From Candidatus Aramenus sp. CH1 (GTDB taxonomy: Archaea; Thermoproteota; Thermoprotei_A; Sulfolobales; Sulfolobaceae): DNA of 64,000 nucleotides. Below are positions 7,683 to 17,656 of the stretch, in pieces. Made by a program: the position numbers and the translations under genes. The stretch lies in the NCBI GenBank assembly GCA_022678445.1, contig JALBWU010000009.1:1-64000 (forward strand), written 5' to 3'. A model generated the notes under the pieces. It did not search any database. It was not told where the DNA came from and saw nothing but the letters and a program-made list of their open reading frames with translations. Position 1 is the stretch's first letter, and every line of letters starts with the position of its first letter.

Positions 7683-8429
7683 ATGCTCAGGGCTAAGTAC
7701 TCAAATTCTAAGGATTTTTACCACTTGATAAACGCGATGAGTAAGCTTTCTGATAGCATCATCCTTAATTTCACTAAGGATGGCATAAATTCGAAATACC
7801 TCACTGAAGACAAGATATTAATGGGAATACTCAACTTGCCAAAGGACGTCTTGGAAGAATACGAGATAGAGAAAGACATGTCAGTGAAGCTGGACTTAAA
7901 CTACGTAAAGAAGTTCTTGGGAAAGGCTAGGTCTAGTAAGTCGAGCGTGGAAATAACCGAGACAGACGCCGGAATCAAGATCACAATAGTCGACAATAAG
8001 ACCGGCACTAAAAGCAACATATACGTCAAAGGCGAAAAGGGAGAACCTCAACCCCTTAAAGAGCCTAACGTCTCCTTGCCAGTGTTAGCTACTTTGTCAG
8101 GGGACGTATTTAAGACTGTAATAGACGACGCCGAAACCATCGGAGAGGAAGTTATCATTGAAGCGGAGGAGGACTCAGTTAAAATATCAGCTGAGGAGTC
8201 CGGGAAAAGCTATACAGCAATTCTCAGGAAGGACAAACCAATAACCGATTTAACGATAGACAAGCCCTCCAAGTCTGCGTATAGCCTCGAGGTTCTCAAG
8301 ACTGCCGCTTCGGTGTCCGGCTTTACAGATAACTTGAGGATGGGATTTGGGAGCAATCTACCTCTAAAGTTAGAGGCCTCCGGGGAAAACGGGGCTTCTC
8401 TGATATTCTGGATTGCCCCTAGAATATAA
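7683..8429 (+). CDS. pcna1: DNA sliding clamp subunit PCNA1
   Basis: The protein of about 248 residues has the two-domain PCNA fold, with N-terminal SIILNFTKDGINSKYLTEDKILM and C-terminal FWIAPRI. It resembles the S. solfataricus PCNA1 subunit as I recall it, including the start (MLRAKYSNSKDF). PCNA1 forms a heterotrimeric ring with PCNA2 and PCNA3 around DNA and recruits replication enzymes. The GTG at 7674 would add three residues. Its last 60 bases are antisense to the end of the convergent amidohydrolase gene. Confidence 0.92.
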   Translation: MLRAKYSNSKDFYHLINAMSKLSDSIILNFTKDGINSKYLTEDKILMGILNLPKDVLEEYEIEKDMSVKLDLNYVKKFLGKARSSKSSVEITETDAGIKITIVDNKTGTKSNIYVKGEKGEPQPLKEPNVSLPVLATLSGDVFKTVIDDAETIGEEVIIEAEEDSVKISAEESGKSYTAILRKDKPITDLTIDKPSKSAYSLEVLKTAASVSGFTDNLRMGFGSNLPLKLEASGENGASLIFWIAPRI

Positions 8430-9488
8430 CACGTTATTTCCCCTTTTTATTATTCCTGTGTACAAGTCCTTGGCATTAAAGATTCCCGACCTTTCGCCTT
8501 CTACTATAACAAAGCTAGCCCTATTGCCTTCTTCAAGGTAATTCCTTATAGAAAGGGCATCCACATTTGTGGTTGCAGCCTTAAGAACCTCCCTGGAGAA
8601 GTTTGACATTGGTCTCCTCAGCCTAGTTATCAGTAAGGCGGTCTCCATTTCTTTCCACACGTCTGGACTTACCCACGCCCCGTTATCCGTCCCCAGGAGG
8701 AGGTTAACTCCACTCTCTATCATTTCGTCTATCCTGGGTATACCTACCGAAAACCACATGTTACTCCTTGGGCAAGCCACTACGCTTATCCCGTGCTCTC
8801 TCAGATGTAAGAAGTCGTCGAAAAACAAGTTGGTACCGTGCACTATCGCGTTTGGCCTTAGGGAAGAAATAACTTGATCCAGGCTGTCCCTCAGACCTTG
8901 TTTAAGGGTCTCCGCAAAGTGCACCGCCACGATTTTCCCCTTGAAGATCTTTCCGATGCTCTTTAACTCGTCCTCGTTGTGTCCACTCATGCTCGGGACT
9001 CCGTAACCGTCTGCAAACTTTGAAAGCTTCAATAGCCTCTCCTCCCTGAGCTCACCGTCGAGCCTCCCCAAAATTACGTAAGTTAACCCCTTTACCCTCT
9101 CCTTAACTTCTCTGGCGATCTTGCTTCCTAAAATGTCCTGCTCCCTGAAGTCTATAACCGTCCTTACTCCGATGCTCTTCGAGTACTCTAGGAATTTGAA
9201 TATCCCCTCCGCTACTTTCTGTGGCGTAAGCCCCTTGAGCATGAAGTACTTAAGGCTATTGGGGTCTCCCACGACCTCTGCAATTGGCTTGTCGATTCCT
9301 GCCTCCGGAAAGGAGAAGTCTGCCGAGTGAACGTGGGCGTTTACTAAGGCAGGCATCATTATCCCAGTCCTAAAGTCCCTTCCCCTGCTATTAAATCCCT
9401 TGCCTATGTGCGTAATTACCCCGTCAGTTACCTCAACGTTGACTTCCTCCATTACCTCTAATTCCTTTCCTACTAGCGCGAGCCTCAC
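8370..9488 (-). CDS. amidohydrolase-superfamily deaminase-like protein of the riboflavin operon
   Basis: The protein has metal ligands of the amidohydrolase barrel: HVH (His52 and His54 from the GTG start), VHFAET (His190), HGTN (His217) and LGTDNG (Asp268). CPRSNMW resembles the CPxSN segment of nucleobase and nucleoside deaminases of the ATZ/TRZ type. GTG at 9488 overlaps the arfA stop as GTGA, so it is the last gene of the ribB-ribC-ribH-arfA operon; an ATG at 9515 would extend it by nine residues into arfA. In archaea the deaminase of the riboflavin/F420 precursor pathway is not well established, and the step after ArfA needs a deformylase. Either role is inference. Confidence 0.7.
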   Translation of the reverse strand: MRLALVGKELEVMEEVNVEVTDGVITHIGKGFNSRGRDFRTGIMMPALVNAHVHSADFSFPEAGIDKPIAEVVGDPNSLKYFMLKGLTPQKVAEGIFKFLEYSKSIGVRTVIDFREQDILGSKIAREVKERVKGLTYVILGRLDGELREERLLKLSKFADGYGVPSMSGHNEDELKSIGKIFKGKIVAVHFAETLKQGLRDSLDQVISSLRPNAIVHGTNLFFDDFLHLREHGISVVACPRSNMWFSVGIPRIDEMIESGVNLLLGTDNGAWVSPDVWKEMETALLITRLRRPMSNFSREVLKAATTNVDALSIRNYLEEGNRASFVIVEGERSGIFNAKDLYTGIIKRGNNVLYSRGNPEYQRSPVFPGGL

Positions 9489-10195
9489 GTTATATATCTC
9501 GGAACCATCTCCCATTTCGCGTTCCTCGACAGCCTTATCCTCTCCAAAGCCTCAGTAGCATTCATCATCGAGAACCTAGCGTTTCGCCCTACGCCTATAC
9601 CTACCTTTACGTTGTCGATGTAGTGAACTAAGTCTATTACGTCCTTAACGTTCTTCCTGCCGAAAAACGCTATTATGTTGTCCCCGCCCAAGTACTGGGA
9701 AATTCCCCCAAGCTCATATACCTTCTCTGAAAGGGACGAGTAAAGCCTGTTAACGTTAAGGAAGGCATCGTAAAACGACGTAACTCTTGTGAGGCTAGTA
9801 AACCCGTCTACGTCAAAGTGTGCAGATACGACCTCCTCGTCCTTGTAGTTCCCATCTTTCATCTCGCCCGGTAAGAGGTCTGACAGACACAGAGACGCAT
9901 GCCTTTGGGCCTCGGCGAAGCTCTCGCCGTACCCCAGGCATCCCCTGATGGGCACAGGGGCCACCCTTCCTATCTCCTTGAAGATAAAGCGCAATTCGCT
10001 CTCCCTAAGCCCGTCAACCAGAAGGGCGAAAAAGTCGTACCTTAATGGTAGAAGAAATGCGCCAAGCTCCGCGGATACCTTGTTTGCCCTCATGGCAACT
10101 TCGTGCTGAATGCCTTGGATAATCCACTCTCTGTCATAGCCTAGGCTTTCTGTCCACTCCTTGTACTTGTAGAGCTCTACCGCCAAAACTTTCAC
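9485..10195 (-). CDS. arfA: GTP cyclohydrolase III
   Basis: This 236-residue protein matches GTP cyclohydrolase III (ArfA), which converts GTP to the formylated pyrimidine FAPy, first step of riboflavin and F420 synthesis in archaea. Two GGDEF/cyclase-like halves are visible, with [14 protein letters not shown] at the start and the catalytic-type [11 protein letters not shown] ... GGDNIIAFF in the second half. It overlaps ribH by 4 bases and is followed by the amidohydrolase in the same operon. Confidence 0.9.
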   Translation of the reverse strand: MKVLAVELYKYKEWTESLGYDREWIIQGIQHEVAMRANKVSAELGAFLLPLRYDFFALLVDGLRESELRFIFKEIGRVAPVPIRGCLGYGESFAEAQRHASLCLSDLLPGEMKDGNYKDEEVVSAHFDVDGFTSLTRVTSFYDAFLNVNRLYSSLSEKVYELGGISQYLGGDNIIAFFGRKNVKDVIDLVHYIDNVKVGIGVGRNARFSMMNATEALERIRLSRNAKWEMVPRYIT

Positions 10196-10653
10196 TCAAC
10201 AACCACCCTCTCGTCGCCTTTAGCCTCCTTGAACTTCCTGAGCCTTTTCACCATCTTTACTGCGGATTCCACAGCCCTGGAGGCGTACTCCTCAATCCTT
10301 TCCACAGCTTGTTCGTGAGAAGCGCCAGGGCCTATTACTCCGAACCCTATTGGTTTCTCGTACTCCAGCTCCATGTCCGAAATGAGCCTCGCAATCTGGT
10401 TAGCTATCACCTCGTCATGTTTTGTCTCGCCCTTAATTATCGCTCCCAAGACTACAACAGCGTCTATGTCCCCTCTCTTGAGCAACTGCTTAGTGGCCAC
10501 TGGTATCTCGAACGACCCTGGAACCTTGAATACAACCTTTACTTGAGCTCCCAAGAACTCGGCGTGGGATAGGGCCTTCTGTAGCATCAGTGACGTTATA
10601 TCGTAGTTGAAGTCCGCTACCACTATTCCCAGTTTAATCGATTGGTCCTGCAT
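10192..10653 (-). CDS. ribH: 6,7-dimethyl-8-ribityllumazine synthase
   Basis: The 153-residue protein shows the lumazine synthase signature: VADFNYDIT near the start, [26 protein letters not shown] and PIGFGVIG. It joins the pyrimidine and butanone phosphate to make lumazine, the riboflavin precursor. It overlaps ribC by about 20 bases and arfA by 4, so translation is probably coupled. Confidence 0.95.
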   Translation of the reverse strand: MQDQSIKLGIVVADFNYDITSLMLQKALSHAEFLGAQVKVVFKVPGSFEIPVATKQLLKRGDIDAVVVLGAIIKGETKHDEVIANQIARLISDMELEYEKPIGFGVIGPGASHEQAVERIEEYASRAVESAVKMVKRLRKFKEAKGDERVVVE

Positions 10654-11098
10654 CCTTATACCCCTGCCTCAGACCCTTTCCGGCCAAAGGAGTTAAAGCG
10701 TTTTTCCCGTCCCTCACCAGCTTAACTAAGTTTCTCGCGTGTTTCGCGGCCCTATCAATGGCGATCTCTTTCAGCTTCTCTAGATCCTCGCTCTCGTCCT
10801 CATGAACCGTGACGTCTATGACGTGCTTCGACGTTATGATCTGGACGGTGATTAGTCCTATGCTGGTTGCGAGGTAGCTGTACTTGTCGAGCATAGTCTT
10901 CCCGACCCAGCCCAAGGTTATGACCCCGTCGCACCCTTCTTCTATCAACCTCTTTGCGGCCACAGGGAGATCTTTTATCCCGGGCACGGTATACCTCACT
11001 ATTTCCGCCTCTGGGTCCTCCTTCTTTATCGTATTTATTGCCACGCTACCCATGTCCACTCTGGAGAAGGTAGTGTCCGCTACTCCGTACTTCCTCAT
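10634..11098 (-). CDS. ribC: archaeal-type riboflavin synthase
   Basis: This 154-residue protein belongs to the archaeal riboflavin synthase family, which is related to lumazine synthase rather than to bacterial RibE. Visible motifs are [27 protein letters not shown] and [13 protein letters not shown]. It dismutates two lumazines to riboflavin. ATG overlaps the ribB end by 4 bases. Confidence 0.94.
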   Translation of the reverse strand: MRKYGVADTTFSRVDMGSVAINTIKKEDPEAEIVRYTVPGIKDLPVAAKRLIEEGCDGVITLGWVGKTMLDKYSYLATSIGLITVQIITSKHVIDVTVHEDESEDLEKLKEIAIDRAAKHARNLVKLVRDGKNALTPLAGKGLRQGYKDAGPID

Positions 11099-11757
11099 GC
11101 CACCACCATTTTCAGGATTTCCTTCCCCTCAATTAGTATGAAACCATTGTTTTTGCTAAAGGCAATGGCCTTCTCCCTTTTTAGGCTTTCCTTTTCGTCC
11201 AACATCTCGGCGAACACGACGCTCCTCTCTAGACCCAAATACTCCATGAGGGCTATCGACAGCTCTGTGTGACCTCGTCTACTCCTTATATCCCTACTGA
11301 TCAGCACCGGGACGTGGCCTGGAGAATAGAAGTTGGAGTAGAAGTCCTCCTTGGCGGACTGGAGATCGTGTCTGACCTCTTGGATAACGTTGTGGAGCTC
11401 TTGCACAGTCTTAGCCCTGTCTGCGTCAGATATCCCCGTCCTTGTTTCCACGTGGTTCACCCAGAGCGAAAAGGCCGGTTCGTCCTTGTACGATGGGGCC
11501 TTTACAAGCGTTCTGTATAAGGGGTCTGACCTAAGGATGTCGGTCTGGAACTTGAGGCCCAATGCACTGGCTTCCCCGTTTCCAGTGGCGTAGCATATGA
11601 GCCCCCCCGCGGTAGTCCTCAACGTGTAAATGGTCTTCCAGCTAGTGGCTCCCGCGTAGAATACCATGTCAGTTTCCTCTTCCCTCCCGTCGAAGTCGTA
11701 GATCAAGACAGGCAGGCCGGACTCGAGAGCTCTTCTGATCTCTTCTTTTGATGCCAT
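11095..11757 (-). CDS. ribB: 3,4-dihydroxy-2-butanone-4-phosphate synthase
   Basis: The 220-residue protein matches RibB: acidic metal-binding DFDGREEETDM near residue 20-30, RTTAGGLICYA, and the RRGHTELSIALM motif. It makes the four-carbon unit for lumazine from ribulose 5-phosphate. It is the first gene of the operon, and a TATA box about 25 bp upstream predicts a leaderless transcript. Confidence 0.95.
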   Translation of the reverse strand: MASKEEIRRALESGLPVLIYDFDGREEETDMVFYAGATSWKTIYTLRTTAGGLICYATGNGEASALGLKFQTDILRSDPLYRTLVKAPSYKDEPAFSLWVNHVETRTGISDADRAKTVQELHNVIQEVRHDLQSAKEDFYSNFYSPGHVPVLISRDIRSRRGHTELSIALMEYLGLERSVVFAEMLDEKESLKREKAIAFSKNNGFILIEGKEILKMVVA

Positions 11758-11777
11758 AACGGAAATTCATTGGTTTA

Positions 11778-11785
11778 GTATATAA
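11778..11785 (-). promoter_or_regulatory. TATA box of the riboflavin operon
   Basis: TTATATAC on the minus strand is centred about 25 bp before the ribB ATG. In Sulfolobales transcription starts about 26 bp after the TATA centre, so the mRNA is expected to begin at or next to the start codon. No riboswitch-like leader fits in this space. Confidence 0.6.
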
Positions 11786-11791
11786 GCGTAT

Positions 11792-12310
11792 TTACTTATA
11801 TCGTTTAACGACAGTCAACAGTATACTAAATGCTATTGCACCTATTACAAGATAGATATACGAATAATTTACTGAGTGAGATGTTTCCGTTGAACTATTG
11901 AAAATTGGAAAAGATATTTTTTCTATCCTAGGAGTTTCATTAAGCTGAGTGACGTTTATCAATATTTTACCAACAATTGAAGAAGAATTAACTATGTATC
12001 CATAATATGTAGAATTAGTGTAAAAGTTGTAATATGGAAAGTTATAAGCCACTTGATCTCCTAAACTTATAGTGAAATTGTATAAAGAGATATTTTTTAT
12101 GGAGAAACCTTGAGGTAAACATACCCAAATACCGTTCGTCCTGTTAATAACCGAGAAGTTGAAGTAGTTAAGGGATATCACCTCAACGCTTATCTTAGAG
12201 TGAATGAACGTGCTCTGGGAGTACGTGAAAGTGTAGCTGTAAACGTACCCCATCGACGGGACGCACCAGAGAACCAAAACGATAAATGGCAGAACGGCGT
12301 ACCTACTCAT
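11792..12310 (-). CDS. secreted or surface protein with C-terminal membrane anchor
   Basis: I do not recognise the family. The protein of about 172 residues has an N-terminal hydrophobic signal (VLPFIVLVLW), an extracytoplasmic middle rich in Asn, Tyr, Ser and NxS/T glycosylation sites, and a C-terminal transmembrane helix (YIYLVIGAIAFSILLTVV) followed by KRYK. This topology suggests a glycosylated surface protein. ATG at 12310 was chosen because a TATATT run at about 12334-12341 lies about 27 bp before it; a TTG three codons upstream is less likely. Confidence 0.6.
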   Translation of the reverse strand: MSRYAVLPFIVLVLWCVPSMGYVYSYTFTYSQSTFIHSKISVEVISLNYFNFSVINRTNGIWVCLPQGFSIKNISLYNFTISLGDQVAYNFPYYNFYTNSTYYGYIVNSSSIVGKILINVTQLNETPRIEKISFPIFNSSTETSHSVNYSYIYLVIGAIAFSILLTVVKRYK

Positions 12311-12352
12311 ACATAACAATATAAATGCATAATTAATATAATTGAGATAAGT

Positions 12353-13108
12353 ATGTCTTCGACGACCATAAACCCGTACAACTGGAAATACGCGTTAGTT
12401 AGCCAAGTTTACCTTGTAGCGCTCTCTTTCGTACTGACGTATAGACCTCAGTACTTCATTGAGGTAGTAGCATTATATTTCGTGTTCTTCATAGGACTAA
12501 CGTTTTACATGATGTCCAAGTCAAACCCACTCTTAAGGGACAGGAAGCTATTATACGAGATCTCCAGCTCTAGGGTGTTGTACGAGGAAAAGAACGTTTC
12601 TGACATAATAAATAAGGATAAGGAGTACGTAGAAGAGTACACTAAGTTCGCCAAGAGGAGCTTTAGTATGCTGGGCATTTACCTCGTCTACTTAGTTGCA
12701 ATTTACTTTCTTTACTCAAACGTTACCAAGATTGCCGATGCTCAAGTAGCTCTATATAGGCTGTTAGTTTACTTGGTCTACTTTGAGGCGCTTTACTTGT
12801 TCGCGTTCTTCGTGTTCAGGAGGATAGTGAGGCCAGCGTCGTTAAGCGTAATGGCTCCAGTCTCTTACAAGATAACGGAAAAGGGCATCATGTCCTCCGG
12901 GGGTATGTCGATGTTCCTTCACGCAAAGCACTTGTTAAACTCCAACATAGTCGTGAATAAGGAGAAGCGCTTCGTCGAAATTGATTCCACTCAAGCCAAG
13001 ATGCCCTATAAGGTAAGGCTTTACAGTAACGACGTAGATAAGGTACTGGACTTTATAGAGAGAATTAAGAGGCTAGAGCTTAAAAAACAGTCCTCTTCTC
13101 AACAATAG
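12353..13108 (+). CDS. conserved membrane protein, possibly DUF2208 family
   Basis: This 251-residue protein has four predicted membrane segments in two pairs (about 15-52 and 104-158) and a C-terminal cytosolic part of about 90 residues. It resembles Sulfolobales proteins grouped as DUF2208, but that assignment is from memory and uncertain. It is divergent from the secreted protein and its last 29 bases overlap the convergent cbiA gene. Confidence 0.6.
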   Translation: MSSTTINPYNWKYALVSQVYLVALSFVLTYRPQYFIEVVALYFVFFIGLTFYMMSKSNPLLRDRKLLYEISSSRVLYEEKNVSDIINKDKEYVEEYTKFAKRSFSMLGIYLVYLVAIYFLYSNVTKIADAQVALYRLLVYLVYFEALYLFAFFVFRRIVRPASLSVMAPVSYKITEKGIMSSGGMSMFLHAKHLLNSNIVVNKEKRFVEIDSTQAKMPYKVRLYSNDVDKVLDFIERIKRLELKKQSSSQQ

Positions 13109-14426
13109 AGAAGTGGAAATGGGTGTAAGTGCCCAGCGTGTTTTTTGACATAACCCCATCTTTTCCGTTTAGAATGCCTTTACCCCTCTTGTTCTCGAAC
13201 GCAAACTCCCCTTCGTTTACCCTTACAGGGTAAGACACGTGGAACTCGTGACCCCTGATAGACTTTCCCCTGTCAGCTATGAAGGAGTCCTTGACTGCGA
13301 GAAGCTCAGTGTAACCCAAAGTGAGCCTGCTTGAAGTCTCTATGTCGATGTCAAATACCCCGGTCATTTTGAACTTCCTGCCGTCCTTTATCAAGTTACT
13401 GGAAAGGAACATTAGTCCGCCGCACTCCCCTAATATGGATTTCCCTCTTTCCGACTCCCTCTTTACCCACTCCTTCGTTCTAGACTTTTCTAGTTCTTCC
13501 ACGAACAGCTCTGGGTAGCCCCCTCCAATGTAAATGAAGTCTGCCCCTTCTACTACGTCGCCATTCAACGGGCTAAAGAACCTCAACTCATACCTTTTGC
13601 TTATCCTGTCCAAGTTCTCATAGTAGTAAAAGTTAAACGCCTCATCGTAAGCTATTGCGGCCACCTTTTTGCTGGTTTCTTGCGGATGGTCATCATCTGG
13701 GCACTCAATTTCCGGGCTTTCCTTGGCTATCTCAATTAGGGAGTCCACGTCCACGTAGTTTTCCACCATCTCAGCCACCTTTGATATGACCTTCTCAGCT
13801 TCCCTATTGCTCTCCACCGTGAAGAGTCCCAAGTGCCTTGAGGGTACGCTAAGTTCCTTGGAGAACGGCATATAGCCTAGAACCTTCACGCCTTCAATCG
13901 AGTTCCTACAATAACTAAAGTGGGTCTGGGAGGCTACTCTGTTCAGTATAACGCCCTTCACGTTGGCGTTCCTATAAGAGACGAGACCCTTCACTATGGC
14001 TCCAACGGTGCTCCCCACGTTGTAGCAGTCAATGACGAGCACTATAGGCGTTCTAGTAGCCTCTGAGAGCTTATAAGTGCTGTACTCCGTCTCAACTCCG
14101 TCGTAAAGCCCCATTACTCCCTCAATGACCGAAATGTCTTTATCCTTCGAGTACTTGCACAAGCTCTTTATCACGTTCTCCTTTCCCATGATGAATAAGT
14201 CAAGGTTGATGGAGGGCGATCCAGAGGCCAACTTATGATAGCCAGGGTCTATGAAGTCTGGTCCGGCCTTAAAGCCCCTGACCCTCATCCTCTTGCTCAG
14301 TGCCCTGAGTATTCCAGAAGTGATCAGCGTCTTCCCCGAGTCGCTCCTATCGGAGGAAATGATTAACCTAGGGATTCTCATCGATAATATGTCAATGACT
14401 TCTCTAATAATATTTCCGTACGCCAT
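13080..14426 (-). CDS. cbiA: cobyrinic acid a,c-diamide synthase
   Basis: The 448-residue protein has the CbiA layout: an N-terminal ATP-binding P-loop-like [35 protein letters not shown], and a C-terminal class I glutaminase domain with the nucleophile region GECGGLMFL and [11 protein letters not shown]. It amidates cobyrinic acid in cobamide synthesis; the same family also includes related amidases, but the motif set fits CbiA. The family usually begins near [10 protein letters not shown], so ATG at 14381 (residue 16) is a serious alternative start. Confidence 0.88.
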   Translation of the reverse strand: MAYGNIIREVIDILSMRIPRLIISSDRSDSGKTLITSGILRALSKRMRVRGFKAGPDFIDPGYHKLASGSPSINLDLFIMGKENVIKSLCKYSKDKDISVIEGVMGLYDGVETEYSTYKLSEATRTPIVLVIDCYNVGSTVGAIVKGLVSYRNANVKGVILNRVASQTHFSYCRNSIEGVKVLGYMPFSKELSVPSRHLGLFTVESNREAEKVISKVAEMVENYVDVDSLIEIAKESPEIECPDDDHPQETSKKVAAIAYDEAFNFYYYENLDRISKRYELRFFSPLNGDVVEGADFIYIGGGYPELFVEELEKSRTKEWVKRESERGKSILGECGGLMFLSSNLIKDGRKFKMTGVFDIDIETSSRLTLGYTELLAVKDSFIADRGKSIRGHEFHVSYPVRVNEGEFAFENKRGKGILNGKDGVMSKNTLGTYTHFHFSIVEKRTVF

Positions 14427-14466
14427 CCAAAAAAGATAATATAGGCCCTCAGGGAAATTCAGAGTG

Positions 14467-15204
14467 ATGAAAGTTTCCTACGAAGATGTGAGGAACTTTA
14501 AGACGATAATCTCTGTCCTCTCAAAGTTGGTGGACGAAGCCTCACTTAAGTTCAAGCCAGAGGGGATGGAGCTTGAGGCAATAGATAGAGCACGCGTCTC
14601 CTTGCTGAAGCTAAGCTTTCCTAAAGAGGAGTTCAAGGAATACGACGTAGAGCAAGAGGTAAACTTTGGATTTAACACTCAGTACCTGCTGAAGGTACTG
14701 TCCACCGCTAGGAGAAAGGAGGAACTTCAGATAGAGTCTACAGACGTGTCTCAAGTTGCTGTGAGGATCCTTGGAAGTTACCCTAAGGAATTCACGCTGA
14801 GGAACATTGACGTTTCCCCTCCAGAGCTACCACAGCTGAGCTTGGAGTTTGACGTTAAGGCAACTGTGCTGTCAAGCGCATTTAAGAAGGGGGTCGAGGA
14901 GATAGCTTCCGTGAGCGAGTTAATAGAGCTGGAGGCTGATGAGAACGGGATAAAGCTCAAGAGCAAAGGGGAAGCTGAGGCTGAGGTAGAGCTCTCTAAG
15001 GACGCCGGCAGTCTGCAGGATATCGAGATAACCAAGCCTACCCAGTCCGACTACTACTCTGACTACTTGAGCGACGTCATAAGCTTAACAAAGCTGTCTG
15101 GGAGCATGAAAGTTGCCTTCTCTTCCCAGAAGCCTTTACAGTTAGAGTTTAATACGGAGTCCGGGGGTAGTGTAATATACCTCTTAGCTCCACAGTTGGG
15201 GTGA
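14467..15204 (+). CDS. pcna3: DNA sliding clamp subunit PCNA3
   Basis: A second PCNA, about 245 residues, starting [11 protein letters not shown] and ending LLAPQLG. It resembles the S. solfataricus PCNA3 subunit as I recall it (KFGFNTQYL-like [12 protein letters not shown]). It is only distantly similar to the PCNA1 copy 6 kb upstream, as expected for a heterotrimer. GTG at 14464 would add one residue. The TGA overlaps the GTG of the following MetE-like gene. Confidence 0.92.
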   Translation: MKVSYEDVRNFKTIISVLSKLVDEASLKFKPEGMELEAIDRARVSLLKLSFPKEEFKEYDVEQEVNFGFNTQYLLKVLSTARRKEELQIESTDVSQVAVRILGSYPKEFTLRNIDVSPPELPQLSLEFDVKATVLSSAFKKGVEEIASVSELIELEADENGIKLKSKGEAEAEVELSKDAGSLQDIEITKPTQSDYYSDYLSDVISLTKLSGSMKVAFSSQKPLQLEFNTESGGSVIYLLAPQLG

Positions 15205-16175
15205 TAAAGTTTAAGGTCTCTATAGTGGGGAGTTATCCAAAGCCAATTTCGTTAGGCAAGGCAATATCGAGGTATAGGTCAAACAAGATCAGCCAAGACA
15301 AGTTAGAGGAGTACATAAGCAAGCAGACGCAGAAGTTCTTCGAACTAGTGAAGAACGTTAATGCAGACTACACAACGGACGGGATGTTCAGATGGGATGA
15401 CGTAGTCGATGTAACCTTCTCGTACCTAGCTGGTGCAGAAAAAGGGGATCTAATGAGGTTTTACGACAACAACTTCTACTACCGGAGGCCCGTGATAAGG
15501 TCTAGGCTGGAGGCAAAGACGAGAGAGTACGTTGAGCACCTGCAAGCGTCTAAGAAGCTGATGAGCGAGTCTAAAGTCAGTTCAAGGCTGAAGGCCGTCA
15601 TCTTGGGACCATTAAGTTACTTACAATTTTCCGAGGACAAGTATTACAAGGATCCCGTAGAGCTCATGAAGGATTACGTTACGGAGACCAACAAGGTTAT
15701 CAAAGAGGCTGAAAAAGTAGTGGACGCGCTGGAAATCCACGAACCTGCGGTATTTGACAAAGGAATAAAGGGCGACGTCCTCCAGAAGGTCCCAGAGCTA
15801 TACTCCACGTTGTTTAATGGGATAAGGGCTGAAAAGCACTTGATAACATACTTTTACGTTAACTCCAGGAGGCTTGACCTCCTCTTCAGTTTGCCCGTAG
15901 ACGTAGTGGGGTTAGACGTAATAGAGAACAAAAACAAGCTAGGAGTAATTTATAAATATTTCAAGGGCAAGAAGGTCTTCCTTGGTGTGCTCAACACTAG
16001 GAACACGAAGCTGGAGAGGCCTTCCACTATAGTTAACTTGGCAAGGAAGGCATACGAAAAAGGAGTGGAGGAAGTACTGATAGGGAACTCAGCACCCATG
16101 GACTTCATCCCAGAAATTATAGCTAAAAGGAAGATAAACCTATTAGCCAAAGCGAGGTCGATGTACCATGGCTGA
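15201..16175 (+). CDS. MetE-like TIM-barrel protein lacking zinc ligands
   Basis: This 324-residue protein has the methionine-synthase start [18 protein letters not shown] and the HEPAVFD strand shared with MetE barrels. The His-x-Cys and final Cys zinc ligands seen in the next gene are missing (TYFYVN and IGNSAPM at those places). It therefore looks like a non-catalytic partner, comparable to the N-terminal half of two-domain MetE. GTG at 15201 overlaps the pcna3 stop and its own end overlaps metE by 8 bases, so both are co-translated. Confidence 0.75.
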   Translation: MIKFKVSIVGSYPKPISLGKAISRYRSNKISQDKLEEYISKQTQKFFELVKNVNADYTTDGMFRWDDVVDVTFSYLAGAEKGDLMRFYDNNFYYRRPVIRSRLEAKTREYVEHLQASKKLMSESKVSSRLKAVILGPLSYLQFSEDKYYKDPVELMKDYVTETNKVIKEAEKVVDALEIHEPAVFDKGIKGDVLQKVPELYSTLFNGIRAEKHLITYFYVNSRRLDLLFSLPVDVVGLDVIENKNKLGVIYKYFKGKKVFLGVLNTRNTKLERPSTIVNLARKAYEKGVEEVLIGNSAPMDFIPEIIAKRKINLLAKARSMYHG

Positions 16176-17175
16176 GCTCCCAATATTGCCCACAACTGTG
16201 ATAGGAAGTTACCCAAGACCCAAGTGGTTAAGGGAAGCGATAAGGCTACATAAGGCAGGCAAGCTAGACGACGAGGAAATGACCGAGGCATTCAACGACG
16301 CTGCTCTCGCAGTAATGAGGGATCATCAGCTAGCAGGAGTCGACGTTCCTACTGACGGTGAGGTAAAAAGGGACGAAATGGTGGAGTTCTTTGCCGAAAG
16401 GCTTGACGGGTTCAGATTTTACGGGCCAGTGAGAGTCTGGGGAACTGCCTACTACGTTAAGCCAGCAGTAGTTTCAAAGGTGGAGTACAAGTCCCCATTA
16501 CTGGTGGACGAGTTCCTTTACACTAAGTCAATCTCGTACACTGAAAACGTAAAGATAACCATAACTGGGCCTTACACGCTGGCATATTGGTCTTATAACG
16601 AGTACTACAAGACTAGGCAAGACCTAGCCTACGACTTAGCTAAGGTCATAAATAAGGAACTTCACAACCTCGTTGAGGCAGGAGCCAAGATAATCCAGAT
16701 CGACGAGCCTGCAATACACTCGACAAAGGAAGACGTAGAGTGGGCTGTGGACGTAGTTAACGAGTCCTTAAAGGGGATAAACGCCAAGCTGGTAATGCAC
16801 GTATGTTACGGCGATTACAAGATCGTTGTACCTTACCTCAACGACTTTAAGGTGGACCAGATAAACTTCGCGTTAAAGATATACGACTACGAACCCCTAG
16901 AGCTCTTCAAGAAGTACAACTACTCTAAGGAGATAGGAGTTGGCGTTATAGACGTCCACAGTAAAAGACTGGAGACTCCAGCGGAAGTAATGAAGGACAT
17001 ACTTAACGCCCTAAATTACTTTGAGCCAGAGAAGGTATGGATAAACCCGGACTGCGGTCTCAAGCTCCTTCCAAGGAAACTAGCGTTCCAAAAGCTCGTC
17101 TCAATGGTCAAGGGGACACAGATGGCAAGGGAAGAACTTAAAAAGAGGGGCTATAAAGATACTATAAAGCTTTAG
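16168..17175 (+). CDS. metE: cobalamin-independent-type methionine synthase, catalytic domain
   Basis: This 335-residue protein matches the C-terminal catalytic barrel of MetE. Zinc ligands are visible as VMHVC (His211, Cys213) and NPDCG (Cys296), and the substrate-side IDEPAIH motif is present. It transfers a methyl group to homocysteine to make methionine. Short archaeal core MetE enzymes may take methyl groups from donors other than methyl-folate, so the donor is uncertain. It is paired with the zinc-less paralogue just upstream. Confidence 0.88.
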   Translation: MAELPILPTTVIGSYPRPKWLREAIRLHKAGKLDDEEMTEAFNDAALAVMRDHQLAGVDVPTDGEVKRDEMVEFFAERLDGFRFYGPVRVWGTAYYVKPAVVSKVEYKSPLLVDEFLYTKSISYTENVKITITGPYTLAYWSYNEYYKTRQDLAYDLAKVINKELHNLVEAGAKIIQIDEPAIHSTKEDVEWAVDVVNESLKGINAKLVMHVCYGDYKIVVPYLNDFKVDQINFALKIYDYEPLELFKKYNYSKEIGVGVIDVHSKRLETPAEVMKDILNALNYFEPEKVWINPDCGLKLLPRKLAFQKLVSMVKGTQMAREELKKRGYKDTIKL

Positions 17176-17189
17176 ATTAAGGTGATCCC

Positions 17190-17648
17190 ATGAACAAGAA
17201 ACGCGCTAAGGGCAGTTCGCACTCAACTAGACCGGCCAGGGCGGGAGCTCCAAAGTGGGTGAGGTTTACAAGAGAAGAGGTTGAGATGCTAGTTGAGGAA
17301 CTCTACAAGAGGGGCTACCCTCCGAGCATGATAGGCGTAATTTTGAGGGATCAATACGGAGTTCCTTTAGCTAAACAAGTAACCGGCAGGAAGATCAGCA
17401 AGATCTTAGAAGAGAAGGGTTTAGCTCCGCAGATACCCGAGGACTTATTCAACCTCCTCAGGAAGGCAGTAAACGTAAGGAGGCACATAACTGAGTATCC
17501 TGCCGATAAGTCGGCTAAGAAAGGCCTTGAGGAGATCGAGTCCAAGATAAGGAGGTTAGTGAGGTATTACAAGAGTATCGGGAAGTTGCCACAGAACTGG
17601 GCTTACGACCCAAGCAAGGCTGAACTACTAGTGGCCTCCACCAGCTAA
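17190..17648 (+). CDS. rps15: small-subunit ribosomal protein S15 (archaeal S13e-type)
   Basis: The 152-residue protein has the archaeal S15 form with an N-terminal extension, then [32 protein letters not shown] and the conserved S15 core [18 protein letters not shown]. It binds the 16S rRNA central domain. GGTGATCCC just before the ATG could serve as ribosome binding site. It is convergent with cbiX. Confidence 0.95.
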   Translation: MNKKRAKGSSHSTRPARAGAPKWVRFTREEVEMLVEELYKRGYPPSMIGVILRDQYGVPLAKQVTGRKISKILEEKGLAPQIPEDLFNLLRKAVNVRRHITEYPADKSAKKGLEEIESKIRRLVRYYKSIGKLPQNWAYDPSKAELLVASTS

Positions 17649-17656
17649 AGCAGTTT

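Noticed and set aside
13080-13108. Frameshift at the convergent end of cbiA and the membrane protein gene
   Set aside because: Both C-termini look complete; the 29-bp overlap is simply a convergent overlap, common in this dense genome.
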